This document shows, one piece after another, positions 11,291 through 23,374 of a stretch of 64,000 nt of DNA. The DNA comes from Piezodorus guildinii. Its lineage: Eukaryota; Arthropoda; Insecta; Hemiptera; Pentatomidae. The stretch spans positions 62,676,217 to 62,740,216 of the forward strand of contig CM041298.1 in assembly GCA_023052935.1 (NCBI GenBank), given 5' to 3'. Position 1 is the first letter of the stretch. Each line of letters opens with the position of its first letter. The position numbers were made by a program, and so were the translations under genes. Below the pieces are notes generated by a model. The model did not search any database, was not told where the DNA came from, and worked only from the letters and a program-made list of their open reading frames with translations.

Positions 11291-12418
11291 GTTACTATTT
11301 CCTTTTCTTTTTAATACTTCATGTTATGTTAGATATGTATTTCTTTTATTTTTTTAAATCTTAGTTTAGTATTATTGTAGACATATTACGAAAACAAATA
11401 TGAGCTATATTCAAATCATATAGAACATCAACCCTAGGACCACACCAAAGCATTTTCAACAGATACTGATCGTCTCGTAAAAGATTAAGAACAGAGAATA
11501 CATTTAAGGGAAAGTAAAATTTCATAAAGGAGGATCTCATAGTTCCGAAAAACAGGTCAATTCCATTTAGAAGTAATAAGATATTCAGTAGGGTTTAATG
11601 GCTCTACATGTCTGCTCACGTATTTTTTTTTTCCTTTGTGACACTGCCAGAATTTCCTCTTTACTTAACCATTACATTGACCTATCAACTAAATTGTTTG
11701 ATTCAAATCCAGCAGAAATTAATATGTTTATCGTTTAGTTTAATGCAAGAAATTTAAAATAAAGTTAGTGACCCATTCTCTTCCCATCTTCGCATGGGCG
11801 CAAAATTGTCATTTATGTTAAAGAAAGCAATGTTTGACCGATTTAGTATTTTTCACTTAGAGATCATGAGGTCATAGAGAATAAGAGATGTCCATACGTT
11901 TATAGGCTAAAAGAACTCTATACTTTACAAATTAACCTTTTTAAAATCTAGCTCTTTCTAAGGGTATACTATACATTTAAATTACAACTCATATTTCAAG
12001 AAAGATTTTTTTTATGCATCAATTACAGATAATTTAATTTTCTTATATGAAGAAAATCTTGTTTTTAGTGTATTTTACTGATAAACCTACTGGAAAGAAT
12101 GTCCTAAATGATAAAGAAAAACGTATGAAAATTCATTATATAAGTTCAATAAAGTTTTCATGGTAACCCATTTTAGTTTACAGTGAAACATTTGTTTTCA
12201 TGAAATAATTAATAATAATGTCGATTAATAAAAATGGATTTATAACAAATTTCTATTTATTTTAACAACTTACGTAAAATTTGGTAAGTAATATTTTTTG
12301 CAAAAATCTTACAAAAGAATATAACTTGTAGGTTACTGTATGGTAGAAACACTGAATCGCCATAATCCCCATTATTACAAATAAAATATGTTTATAAGTT
12401 TATGGGCTTACAAAAAAA
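11291..12418. other. AT-rich spacer with a small repeat-A piece
   Basis: About 1.1 kb without a gene. A stretch at about 11925-12010 (CTAGCTCTTTCTAAGGGTATACTATACATTTAAATTAC) resembles the central block of repeat A. The remainder shows nothing I recognise. Confidence 0.4.
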
Positions 12419-12872
12419 AAATTATATTAACTTATAGTACTAAAACCTATCTAGGCCTATGAACTTGAACATAGTGGAATAGCCAAATTTTCCAGCATCC
12501 AACGCATTCAATCCTCTCAATGCTAAGTCATCCGAACAATAGTCAATACTTCTTATTTTGTCACCAACCATACCTTACACCGCGATAACTCAATCCCTAT
12601 CCAGCTTCACACATCTTTACTATCCCCCCGGAAGGTTGAAACGGCAGTAGCCCCGCGACCTCTTGTAAATATGTATATTGGAGTTCAAGCACTAGCTAGA
12701 TTCTCCACTAAGTGTGCTATACATATGATGTGTATATAGATATAGAATAGAATAGAATAGGGTTTATTATTGACCTGTTACATTTAGGACCAAACTGGTC
12801 CTCTCTTACAATGAACAGGAATTGTATTTACATTCATATTTTACCTTGAGTCAGGTATTTTAAGTCAGTATT

Positions 12873-12946
<74 letters not shown>

Positions 12947-13217
12947 CTAGTATTAATACTATCTAATGGTTAAAACATCATCAAAACAAAATAAAACATA
13001 TAATTTGAGATTAAAATAAAAATAAATAAACATAAAAGGAAATTTAACTCTCCATCATTCTATAGATAGATTAGATAGATATGAGTGAGTTCTAGACTTT
13101 GTATACATTTGATAGATTCAGTTTTGTAAATATATTATACAATATATAATATTGTATGAATGTGGTATTTCAGCAATATTATTAATGTCCATATTACAAT
13201 ATTACTCAATAAAAATT
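12419..13217 (+). mobile_element. Decayed J1-family 3' fragment
   Basis: Bases 12419-12668 align by eye with 220-551 of the J1 copy, from the ACTAAAACCTATCTAGGCCTA block to GGAAGGTTGAAACGGCAGTAGCC. There are stop codons and an internal deletion of roughly 70 bases. The 3' UTR follows, but it is interrupted at about 12740-13110 by AT-rich sequence including a (TA)n run. The terminal TATTACTCAATAAAAATT matches the J1 end. It has no coding capacity. Confidence 0.7.
12877..12944. repeat. (TA)n microsatellite
   Basis: About 68 bases of uninterrupted AT dinucleotides inside the decayed J1 3' UTR. Confidence 0.95.
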
Positions 13218-13867
13218 ATCGGTGATTGAAAAAAACTTGTACAACTAATTTTGTCCCTGCCTATTCCTGTTACACCGCAGCATGCATGTATACAAGCACA
13301 AAGCTAATTTTTTATTTATTATTAGTAATTATATGAGTTTGTTAAAAGTTTTGCTGAAAATACGAGCATAAACATATTCTTAATACATCGCAGAATGTTT
13401 ATCTGAATTGTTTCTGTTCTTGAGACGCTATTGCAAAGTAGGTATCACCATAAAATCACTGCTAAAGAAGTTCAAAGCTCATTGTCGAAATCAGAGAGCT
13501 ACGCGGTTTCAATACAAGAGAATCCCATTTAGTATTTCACAGTTGAGGCGATAGTGACCATAAATAAGTTATAAACTACTCACTATAAGTGATTTTGGTC
13601 CCGGTAACACTTCAACTGATGCTATTATTATTATTTATATTGAATATATTTAAATTTATTTATTTTAAAAAAAACAAGTGTTTATTTTTATTTTTTTTTA
13701 ATCCCATTCCAAAACTTTTCTCTAATCTTGTTATATGATTGTTATTTTTTTTTAAGCTTCACTGGAAATAAGCTTTTTAAATATTCCATTATTTTCTAAA
13801 ATTTTAATATTCTGTAAAAAAAACAAAAACATTAAATGCCTTTAAAAGCCATACTAAACATATTCTT
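13218..13867. other. AT-rich spacer
   Basis: No gene or known repeat was seen. It leads directly into the palindrome starting at 13868. Confidence 0.35.
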
Positions 13868-14577
13868 TATTGTTAGGTTCTTTTAATTAAAGTGATCCAT
13901 TTTCATTCGACATATTTTATTTCTTATTTCCTTCTCCCTACGTTTCGGCTTTTTGCCATTTTCAAGGGATCAATAAACATCATTTATTGTAAAATTAAAA
14001 GATAAACAACATTACTTTTTTACATTTTTATAATGCAATTTACATATCTTTTAATATTCTTTCATAATGCACTTATATAAATATTTATTTTGTCACATTT
14101 AAAAAAGCACTGTCATGCTTGTTATGAACCTCTGGATTAAAGCAATGTATTCCTTCACTCTTAACAGTTTATATTAAAACCAACATTATGTTTGATATAG
14201 TTTTGAGATTATTACATTATAAATTAGGATAAAGAAAAATATTGGTTTTAATATCAAGTGTTAAGAGTGAAGGAATACATTGCTTTAATCCAGTGGATGA
14301 TAACAAGCATGACAGGGCTGGTCAGCCTATAATGGCTTTTTTTAATAATGTGACAAAATATATATTTATATAAGTGCATTATGAATGAATATTAAAAGGT
14401 ATGTAAATTGCCTTATAACAATGTAAAAAAGTAATGTTGTTGATATTTTTATTTTAAAATAAATGATGTTCATAGATCCCTTGGAAATGGCAAAAAGCCA
14501 TATCGTCGGGAGAAGGAAATAAGAAATAAAATATGTTGAATGAAAATGGATCACTTTAATTAAAAGAACCTAACAAT
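13868..14577. repeat. Long palindrome F1 (foldback-type repeat)
   Basis: The left arm (about 13868-14183) and right arm (about 14242-14577) are reverse complements along nearly their full length, around a 58-base spacer. The outer ends read ATTGTTAGGTTCTTTTAATT and its complement. The arms differ by scattered substitutions and by about 20 extra bases in the right arm near 14312-14333. The left arm on the minus strand contains a short stem-loop, GGC-AAAAA-GCC, followed by GAAACG. No protein is encoded; a minus ORF at 14366-14554 is chance. Confidence 0.85.
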
Positions 14578-15439
14578 ACGTTTATTCATTCAAACTACGT
14601 TAAAATTATAATAAAAAATTAACATATTCTTTATGTTACGTATTTATTTACATAAAAACGAAACTAAAAAACAAAGCTAAAATCGAAAACTTTTGAGAAA
14701 AATAATATAAAAGCAGAATTAATCAATATTAAAAGTTAAAAAACGAGGAGGTAAAAAGAAAAACATTTTTTTTTTAATAATTGTATATTGGTATATTAGT
14801 ATTCTGATCGTTGTTTTATTGAAAACCTTCATTAGATAATAAAAAAATGGAAAACGAATATGAAAATGGAAGATCTTTCAAAAAGCTACTATGAAAGTAT
14901 TTAATTCTTTATAAGATTACACTAAAGACTTTCCTTTCTAAACCGTAAAAAAAATATGGTAATAAGCTATTCTGTATTTTAATACAACCATAACCGAAAT
15001 AGACGGTTGAATAATAGCTTATGTTTTTTATGCTTAACCATACAAGATCGGATACATCAGGTAGGGAAATTATAGTTTCGACGATTTTATTTGTTTATTT
15101 ATTTTTTTGTATTTATTAATTAATAATTCATGAAATTTTCTGTAATAAAAAAAATTAAACATTAACTTTGGTTCATAGAACATGACATTACCCCTGGAAG
15201 TTTAAAAGTTCAAGAGCAAGTTTCGTTTCGGAGAATGTGTGAACTCTGTAACTTTTCTAATAAGATTAAACCAACTTTAAATCAGAATTTAGGATTTTCT
15301 CAATATCGAACTCGAACCCATAGTAACTGAAAATATTTCAATATGCTTATGGAAAATTCACATTCATGATTAACTTTGTTTTGATAGTTCATGATTAAAC
15401 ATTTTTACGTTAATTTTTTTTTCTTTTTTTTAAAGATTT
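14578..15439. other. AT-rich spacer, nothing recognised
   Basis: About 860 bases of AT-rich DNA with short A and T runs and no supported feature. Confidence 0.35.
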
Positions 15440-15985
15440 GTTGCTTTTTACAACTGTACAATGATATACATCTAGTAAATGAGATACAAGATACAAATGT
15501 CATGGATTCACATGTGGAGATACTAACCATTGGCAGCTGTCCAAGGACTATGTTAAACTAGAAGGTCTCGGGGCCATCTTCTTTTCAGACGCCTCGCAGG
15601 ATTATCAGGGATTGAAGAGGAAACAAGGATCGAAACTAGTGGATTAGAGTGGGAATGGAGTTTGTCATGAAAGGAGTGGTACCTGGTTCGCGCCAAGTCA
15701 GCAACATAGGGAACGTTAAGCTCTTTATAGATGAGTTAATTTATGACAAAATAAGGAGCATTGAGGATTTTTCGAAGGATTTTTGATTGCAAGAATTGGA
15801 GATGGGAATAATTTGATGGTTTAGTAGAGCCCTAAATCTCTACTCCGTAAGACCATTCGGTCTGATGATAGTCATGTAGATGAGCCTTTTGTACTTAAGT
15901 GCAAGGTTAGAGCGTTTGTCCAGTAAGTGTTGAAGTAGTCGAAAACCTCGGACAGTTTCTTGTCTTTTCAGACTTGTATGAGGGT
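15440..15985 (-). mobile_element. Jockey-like fragment, family J2, copy b
   Basis: The minus strand carries the 3' part of an RT ORF and 3' UTR, very similar to the copy at 22165-22790. Shared blocks include AGAAGATGGCCCCGAGACCTTC (the end of the ORF), the CATTCCCACTCTAATCC region, and ACACTTACTGGACAAACGCTC. Several indels break the frame. The 3' end near 15455 reads ACAGTTGTAAA in sense orientation, as in the other J2 copies. Confidence 0.75.
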
Positions 15986-16317
15986 TACGTTAAATTAAAT
16001 ACATAAATAAAAAAAATAACATTCAAACAGAATAGCAAGACTTAGATGGCACATTATTACCGGTACTGATTTTATCTTTTCTGATGTAGATACGAGGTAT
16101 TTAGACAGTGTAGTATCTCTGATGTAGTATCTCTGATGTAGTATCTCATATTTAGACAGGGAATGTTTATTGCATCCAACTAACAATGTAATAATCATAA
16201 AATTATAGAAAATGAAAAAAATGTAGTTTATATCATATACATTGTTTATATGATGGAATGAAATAATTTATGTAGCAAAACATAAAAAATGTTTGTACTT
16301 TCTTAATAAAATTTACG

Positions 16318-17320
16318 ATTGGTTCCAATCTCCTCCTGAGATCCAACTCCACTTTTCCAACTTTATACCTAAAAGATCATCCTATTGCTTTCAGTCCCTC
16401 TGTCGAAAACCTAGGAATTATTTTTTACCAATCCCTATCCTGGAAACCTCATATTGATCAAATCTCTCGAAAAGCCATAAGCACCCTAAAGTTTTTCAAT
16501 CGCTCCAGTCACCTTCTTCCTCAATCCACGCTTAAAATCCTTGTTCCCTCACTCATCTTCCCCCATTTCGACTACGGCTGTGCGGTGTACGGTGGTCTTT
16601 GTATGGTACTTGAGAACAGATTGAAGCGTATCATGAATTGTTGTTTAAGAGACGGTCTCACGTGACTCACCTCTTCGCCGAGTTGAAGTAGCTCCTCCCC
16701 TCCACACACAGACAGTACTTCCTTGGGTCATTTCTCTACTAAACTATAAAATCCCAGCATCCTTCCTGTATCCACAGTCTCTTTCAATTTCATTCCTCAG
16801 TCCACTTGCTTAGAACAAGATTGCGCTACTCCCACCTTTATATCTCATCCCACAGGACTGAAGCCTTTTCTCGATCCATTCTTGCCCGTTCAACTGCATT
16901 CTGGAATTCCATTCCTTCCAATATACGTCGTACTTATTCCTTATCCACATTTAAATATTTTCTATTCCAGCATCTAATATTCCTCAAAGATGCTTGTTGA
17001 TCTTAAATTTGATATTTGATGATAAAATTAAACCATTATAATGGCAATGCTTATTTTACTTTGCTTTTATGTTTTGTTTTTGTACAAAATTAGTTGTTTT
17101 TTTTTCTCATTTTATTGTACTTATTATCATTATTATTACTATGTGATTTGTGTATGTGTGCATGTTAGTGTGTGTATATATATGTATTTTTTAATCTACT
17201 ATGCCTATGTAAATAATTCAATCTATTTAATGTATTCTGGCCAGAAGTGCTATCTTTATTTGTTACATAAATGTTATTCTTAAGGGACTATGTCCGAGAA
17301 TAAAGTTCATTTTCTATTCT
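16318..17320 (+). mobile_element. CR1/L2-like retrotransposon 3' fragment
   Basis: Plus-strand RT C-terminus with many lesions. Recognisable pieces include a SVENLGIIF.QSLSWKPHIDQISRKA-like stretch, an FPHFDYGC stretch near 16560, and, from 16806, a 64-residue open tail containing AFWNSIPSNIRRTYSLSTFKY. These match the copy at 41040-42547 (FPHFDYGCLVFGGL, SSFRNSLP). The 3' UTR ends near 17315 with ATGTCCGAGAATAAAGTTCA. Confidence 0.75.
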
Positions 17321-17769
17321 ATTTATTTTAAACTTAATATTTTGATACTATCTATACTAGCCATGTAACGATTTCAAATGACGGAGAATATAATACTATT
17401 TTTACATAATAAGAGAAATTGGTGGACAATATAATAAGAATTATGTTTCTTAATGCATACCAGAATCCATAGAAGCGAGAGATTAGACTAGTGAGGAATT
17501 CAAATGGTAGCACAACGCAGAATCACTGAGCTTGTACCCTGTCAGTTTAATTGAGTTTATCGCATTGTGTAATGTATATTATTACATATGTTGTATTATT
17601 ATTTTATAATAATAGTTGTTATGCCAAATAAATTATTTCTAGTGAATATTTAGGTTGGTAATTCAAAAATAACGAATATGTCGTAACTGTGTGGGACCTA
17701 TGGCAGATAGAGGAATTGAATGCTGTATACGATAACCACCGGTAAATTCCATTCATTTCTCGATTCAAT
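17321..17769. other. Spacer, nothing recognised
   Basis: AT-rich DNA between two CR1/L2-like 3' ends; no supported feature. Confidence 0.3.
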
Positions 17770-18080
17770 GTATTTTATTTATTTTTTGTGTTACTAGAAA
17801 CATCCGTCATGCTCATTCTCTATCATCGTTTAAATCCCTCCTCTTTTAATACCTCCATTCTCTTCAGTTAGATGTAAGCTAATTTTTATTGCCTACATAT
17901 GGAGTATAAATATTACTGTGATAATGTAAAAGTTAAATTTTATGTTTATTCTATGACCCTTTCTCCTTTTTTCATTTTGTGTATTAATGTATTATAATAA
18001 ATTTTTATTTGTTCATTAATGTTACTTTAGGACATGTCCTGAGTAATTTCTGGTTCTATCGTAATTCCATTCTATAAAAT
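17770..18080 (+). mobile_element. CR1/L2-like 3'-end fragment, second copy
   Basis: A short end fragment related to 16900-17320. It has a relic of the RT C-terminus (CATTCTCTATCATCGTTTAAATCC, the HSLSSFKS region), then UTR with GTTACTTTAGGACATGTCCTGAG and TTCTATCGTAATTCCATTCTAT at the end. Confidence 0.6.
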
Positions 18081-19365
18081 AGCATAGCACTGAATCAAAC
18101 AAGAAAATGTAGGCAACGCTTTGGTAAATTGTGATTAGTCCTGACTTGGGGATTGAGCTGAAGGTGTTCATTAGAAGAAATCACTAAGCCTATTGTCACT
18201 ATTTTCATTAGAAAACTGTAAATTGTAGAATATTCTGTGCTTGTAGGAAAATCTGAATTGGCTTTTCTCCTTTTCTCTTATTTTCCAAAAACTTTTGAGA
18301 AAGTGTAACAAATAAAACGAAACAGTAGTACAGCGTCCGATTTTTTGACTCCGTGCGTGAAAATACCACTTGTATATAAGAGAGCAGTGCTAGAGTAGAA
18401 CAAAGAAACATAATACAGTTATCCAGGTAACTGATGTCGGCCCTCGGAGGAGTAGAAGCCTTTCCTCTGAGAGCGTTATTAATCCAGGGGACTGGAGGCG
18501 CTGGAGGAGTTGATCGCGGAAAGGCACTGTCAGGTGGAGATAATAAACAGTAGCTCTCCCAGGGTTGAGCCTTTCATTTTTCTCAGTTTTTACAGCGTGA
18601 TATATCGAACCACTTTGGCCCTTCAGTCATTTAGCCTCTAATGGTCTCCGCTCGAGAAATATGCGCGTACTCTTCGCCTACGGCCGTCTTTTTTCCTCAG
18701 GCCTGCCACAACTTGCGACATTTTTTCATCTTATACAGCCTTCACAGCTTTCCACCATTAAGTTATCCCGTCATCCTGCAGGAACAAAAGACCTTAATGT
18801 TGTGCTTCTTTTTTTTTTTTTTTTTTGTTTTTTTTAGGTTCCGATAATGTTCAAAGTTTCATCCCTATCTGAAATTATTTAGCTAGTATTAAAACCGTGA
18901 AATAATACATTTAGGTAACAACTTTTTTCTTTTTGTTCTTTTTAGAATCTTCGAGAAAATGGTGAAATCAGAGAAATTATATTGTTACTACAAAATATCA
19001 TAACTTTGTACCTATTATTGGGAAAAACGTAAAAAAACAAAATTTTCTTTTCATCATTTTTTTTTCCTTTTGATCAGGATTCGTAAACCAAGATAACCAA
19101 GACGCACAACCACCTATCATTTAATATCCCGTTTGTTCTCTCTACTACCCTCTGGAATTTTCTTTCAATCCATTCCTTCTGTCATACCAAACAAACGCTT
19201 AGCAATTGTGACATTTCGATTCTAAATATCAAACAATAAGCCAATTAAAACAATTGTTTACTGCCCAAAAAACGTTATTTATGTACATTTTAATTTATTT
19301 TTCATTGTATTGAACACTGTCTTGTGCGCGGAAGATTTTTTTTTAATTTTTGTTTATTCTTTTAT
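18081..19365. other. Unassigned DNA with a GC-richer patch at 18420-18790
   Basis: The patch at 18420-18790 is visibly richer in G and C than its surroundings and matches none of the repeat families. It contains short open frames but none I recognise. The rest is AT-rich with a T run near 18810-18835. A host exon or an unknown element are both possible. Confidence 0.3.
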
Positions 19366-19548
19366 TTATTTAACATTACTTTCACTGAGGCTAATCGGAC
19401 GATATACATTGGGAGTCCTAAATTTTGCCTATCCAGATTTAATTAGAATATGGATCTTTAACGAGTACCTGACATCGCACAGGCTCGGAAGCTCATTTTT
19501 ACGTCCCCTACGAAGGACGGCATCACTAACGATTTTTTACATCACTTA
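19366..19548 (-). repeat. SINE family S2, headless fragment
   Basis: The minus-strand copy lacks the tRNA-like head. It matches the S2 body: TTTATTTAACATTACTTT, GGCTAATCGGACGAT, GGGAGTCCTAAATTTTGCC, GAGTACCTGACATCGCACAGG, and CGAAGGACGGCATCACTAA. Confidence 0.8.
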
Positions 19549-20544
19549 ACGAAACATTGTACAACAGGAGTAGAATGAGTGGAGGCAAATGGAAACTAGG
19601 TACAATTTGGTAGAATGGAATGTGGGTAGGTAGATAGGAAAGTACGTGTGAAAGGTTGGGTAAAATGGAAAATACGTACCGCTTGTTGATCAGACGGGAT
19701 CTGACCACAATGAGTAAAATTTTAATACTAACATAAAATGAAGTAATCAGATTAAAATGATGAAATTACTCAATCGTTTCATTCACTGACCACCATCCGG
19801 ACTAATCCCTTTCAGTATTATTCCTCATTTATTAGCCTAATCGACAGAAATGATAGTACGTTAAAATATAAGGTACATAATGTTAGAATAAATAATTGTT
19901 ATATTTTACGGTTAACTTAATTTCTTTATGTTCTTATAATTGAATTAATAGGCTGATATCATAATAGACTCGCTTTAAAAAAATTAAATTATCTTTCTCG
20001 TGAGTATATTATAATTCTCAATGATTTATGTAAAGTAATTTTCCATCAATGTTAAAAAAGATCCGATACACTTTAGGGACTATTTCAGAATCTGTTTAGG
20101 GAATCATTTATCTGGAATTTAGCTGGGACAGAAGACATCCATTTTGGAGAAGCTGCCATGACTCCATCCTCAATGGGGTTAAACCACACTTTCTGATTTA
20201 TGCCAGTGAAGTGCGCAGTAAATCGATCTTGTGATAGGACTTTACGAGCGGAATAGGTCCCCACTCTCTGCCCTCTTATCGGCTTCTGTATTCCCCGATG
20301 AAATATAATATTTTTTCACTTTTTTGACATTTTTAAATTTTATTTATTTAGCAGCTCAAGGTTTTTAGAAAATATACTTTATAAACATTATACAAAAAAA
20401 AAAAATAAAAAATAAATAGTAGATGAATGATATCTCAAAATCGGAGGTAATTTTCGGTCCGTTCCAATGAAATAGTCCTATAACTAGAAAATATTTATAT
20501 AGACAAAAACTTTAACAATTATTTAGATAAAAAAATAAAGAATT
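19549..20544. other. Spacer with a GC-richer patch at 20090-20290
   Basis: No gene was recognised. The patch (around GAAGCTGCCATGACTCCATCC and CCCCACTCTCTGCCC) is unlike its AT-rich flanks and matches no other part of the window. Confidence 0.3.
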
Positions 20545-20830
20545 AATTACATCGAATTTCAATAGAAACGTGTGTTTATTAGATAATCTATTATATTATT
20601 ATCGATGACAATCAGTTAGTTTCATCGGCTTTTCACCAATCTCCATTAAATTTGGAACTTTTGTGTTTAATATCTTTCCTAAAATCATTAGCATTCCAAC
20701 GATATATTATTCATCTACATTACTGTTATTATGTTCAAAATAAGTTTTTTCAAAGAGGGAAAAATCGTCTAAGACAGCAACAGTAAATTTCATTATAAAA
20801 ATGCATTAAAACCTTGGAAAATCTATTGTT
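20545..20830 (+). repeat. Repeat family A, partial copy
   Basis: It has the left-central blocks: CAATAGAAACGTGTGTTTATTAG, a CAATCAGTTAGTTTCATCGGC block, TCTTTCCTAAAATCATTAGC and CCAACGATATATTATTCATC. Confidence 0.65.
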
Positions 20831-20967
20831 TTATTCTTTCCTATTTTTTTACTTTTCGAAAGACCGAGCATCCGTCCTTTTTTGATTTATTTATGTATTT
20901 TGTTTTTATTGTTCAGTTTATTTCTAGGATTTATTTTTCCATACCTTCAGTGTACTTTTTTTTTCAA

Positions 20968-21259
20968 GGGATCACTTGTAGCAGGGTGGCTAGCATAACA
21001 GCCTCCTATGCCAATGGTCACGGGTTCAAACCCGCAGGTGGTCCGAGGATTTTTTAATTGGAGTAAAAAATCCTTAGTTATACCGTCCTTCGGAGGGGTC
21101 GTTAGAACATGGTCCCGAGCCTGTCAGATATCAGGTACTCGTTAAAGATCCCTATTCTAATAAAACCTGAATAGGCAAAATTTAAGACTCCCACTGTAGC
21201 ATCGTCCTATTAGCTATATTAGCATAAAGCGACGTTAAATAAATAAACAAACAAACAAA
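20968..21259 (+). repeat. tRNA-derived SINE family S2, full-length copy
   Basis: The head starts GGGATCACTTGTAGCAGGGTGG. It has a box A-like TGGCTAGCATAA and a box B GGTTCAAACCC at about 21024-21034. The body has CCGTCCTTCGGAGGGG, CAGGTACTCGTTAAAGATCC and TAGCATCGTCC, and the copy ends in TTAAATAAATAAACAAACAAACAAA. Seven more copies or pieces occur in this window. Confidence 0.85.
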
Positions 21260-21342
21260 TTTTTTTAAAAATTATTTTGGTCTCTAAGCGGATTACAAAT
21301 TCTATTTAAGTTGGGCTTATTTGAACAATTCAAATTATAGGT

Positions 21343-21520
21343 AAGTAAATGGATAGCCAAAATTAATGGAAACACTTGGCCTCTGAGTGTGAACTGTGTT
21401 TAATCACCTACTTGCACGTCCGTTGGCCCAGAACCCATACCAATCTCTACACGTGCAGAATCAAATCATACAAAAATCATGGGTTGTAGTAGTTTAGCTT
21501 TTTTTTTTTTTCTTTTTTTC
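21343..21520 (+). repeat. SINE family S1, 5'-truncated
   Basis: It has the S1 3' half (ACTTGGCCTCTGAGTGTG, GCACGTCCGTTGGCCCAG, ATGGGTTGTAGTAGT), followed by a T-rich tail. It supports the poly(T) tail being a property of the family. Confidence 0.75.
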
Positions 21521-21839
21521 TTAACTATAGAAGAGAAAGAAAGGATGAAAAAGTATGGTTCTATAGTCTGACATTTGACAAATGAATGACATGGGTCCCA
21601 CACATCAAGTAGAAAAGAAAAATCCCAACCGCAAGACTAAGAATATCTCTAAGACTATATCTCTTGTTGAGACATACAAGATTATAAAGGACTCAAAGCT
21701 AAAGAGCCAATCATGTTTGAACTTCATTATTATCGTCTAAAATATCTTTAAATAATCTTTAGACATCTCATAAAACGTCACATGCTTTTATAAAACAAAT
21801 TTAGAACAGTTTTGTCGGTTAAAAACATTTAAAAAAATA
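21521..21839. other. Spacer, nothing recognised
   Basis: AT-rich; no supported feature. Confidence 0.3.
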
Positions 21840-22036
21840 AGTGTGGGCAACCCACGATTTTCACTTACTTCTGTTTAAAAAAAAAATAAGTAACCAAAAA
21901 AAAAACTTTATTGAATTATATTTAGTTTTGTTGGAAACATGTTTCAGATTAATAACATAGTAGTATGAAATTATTAAATTCAACAATCACTCAGCTTTAT
22001 GCCGTTTTCGTCACTTTATATTACCTTCTACAACGT
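21840..22036 (+). repeat. Repeat family A, left-end fragments
   Basis: It has the terminal motif GGGCAACCCACGATTTTCACTTACTTCTG at 21846-21874 and, after an A-rich gap, the AGCTTTATGCCGTTTTCGTCACT block of family A. Confidence 0.5.
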
Positions 22037-22038
22037 TT

Positions 22039-22040
22039 AT

Positions 22041-22118
<78 letters not shown>
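22039..22118. repeat. (TA)n followed by a T run
   Basis: About 54 bases of TA repeats run into about 26 T. Confidence 0.95.
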
Positions 22119-22164
22119 ACATCGATGTAAAGATCGATTTTACAACGATATATATCTGTATGAT

Positions 22165-22790
22165 GTTTTTTTTTTTATTTATTAATTTATTGAAATTTAC
22201 AACTGTATTAGTAAATACATCAAGTAAATTGGCTCTTAATATAGGTAATATACATGAAAAGACATGAAGAGAATATGCACATTGGCAACGATCCACTAGG
22301 TGATCTACACTAGAAGGTCTCGAGGCCATCTTCTTTTCAGACGCCTCGGAGGATTGAGACTAGTGAGTTAGAGTGGGATTGGAGTTTGTCATGGAAGGAA
22401 TGATACCTCGTACGGGCCAAATCAGCAACATATGGGACATTAAGGTCTTTATGGATGAGTTTGTTGGTGACAAAGTAAGGAGCATTCCAGGATTTTTCGA
22501 AGGATGTTGAATTGTAAGGATTGAATACGGGAAAAATTTGATGGTTTATTAGAGCCCCAAAGCACAACTCCGTACGTCCAGAAAGGTCTTATGATGGTAA
22601 TATACATGAGCCTTTTGTAGTTAATTGTAAGGTTAGAGCGTCTGTCCAGTAAGTGTTGAAGTCCAGTTTCTTGTCGTCTCAGTCTTGTGTGCGGATTCCA
22701 AGTTAGTCGTTTGTCAAGTAGGAGTCCTAGATAGAGAATCTGTTCAACCGGAACTAGCGGAGTATTATTAAAAGACACTATAGGGCAGGA
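22165..22790 (-). mobile_element. Jockey-like fragment, family J2, copy a
   Basis: The minus strand carries an RT C-terminal relic: ILYLGLLLDKRLTWNPHTRLRRQE, then YITIIRPFWTYGVVLWGSNKP and SRIQSLQFNILRKILE (frame from 22778 to 22449). It continues in another frame as KSWNAPYFVTNKLIHKDLNVPYV (22567-22337), so there is at least one frameshift near 22490-22500. The 3' UTR ends near 22180 in an ACAGTTGTAAATTTCAATAAATTAATAAAT-type tail. Only the 3' third of the element is present. Confidence 0.85.
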
Positions 22791-22829
22791 TGTCGTAGGT
22801 TAACGACGATGTGTAAGATGTAAAATGCA

Positions 22830-23100
22830 AGGTATGAAGTAGCATTTCGAGTTAACCGATTTTATTGAATAAGGTGGTGTAAAGTTGACTTATATATAAA
22901 ATTTCAGTTTCGTACAATTTTTTTTTTTTTTGTGCTAGATACCACACGCACAAACAGACCTGTTCTCAGGACTTGGTCGTTTGGGCTCAGGAGACCCTAA
23001 AACGAGTATTTCCGCTGCAAACTGGAATTCGTAAATTTTCACGAACGCAATGCTTTCCCTCACTATATGTTTCAAATATAGCTAGGTAAAAGTAAAAATA
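22830..23100 (+). repeat. Repeat family A, right-half copy
   Basis: It has the A right-half blocks: ACCACACGCACAAACAGACCTGTTCTCAGGACTTGG, AGGAGACCCTAAAACG, and CGCAATGCTTTCCCTCACTATATG, ending near AGCTAGGTAAAAGTAAAA. Confidence 0.65.
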
Positions 23101-23149
23101 CTGAACCTAGTCTTGTCCTTTTAATACGGATAATTATTTTATTTATTTA

Positions 23150-23374
23150 TTTTTTTTTTATTGTTTAATGTAAAACTTACATTTTAAGGATAATTTGATA
23201 GAACAAATATTACATGGTGAGAAACTGGAATTATCTTACATTTAAAACTTCGAAATCGATAATACGTATTTATTATACAAGAAAATTATAACGTTTGTCA
23301 AAGAAGTGTTTTAGTTGTCGGAATCTACGAGCCGTTCCTTGTCTTTTAAGTCTTATATGAGGATTCCAAGTTCC
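23150..23374 (-). mobile_element. Jockey-like fragment, family J2, small piece
   Basis: Bases 23291-23374 match 15900-15985 by eye (GTTTGTCAAAGAAGTGTTTTAGTTGTCGG, TTCCTTGTCTTTTAAGTCTTATATGAGG). The sequence to its left may be a decayed J2 3' end. Confidence 0.5.

Noticed and set aside
14366..14554. 62-residue hydrophobic minus ORF
   Set aside because: It lies wholly in the right arm of palindrome F1 and is a by-product of AT-rich sequence.
21965..22329. ORFs spanning the TA/T tract near 22040-22118
   Set aside because: Their sequence is simple repeat and the edge of the J2 fragment, not a gene.
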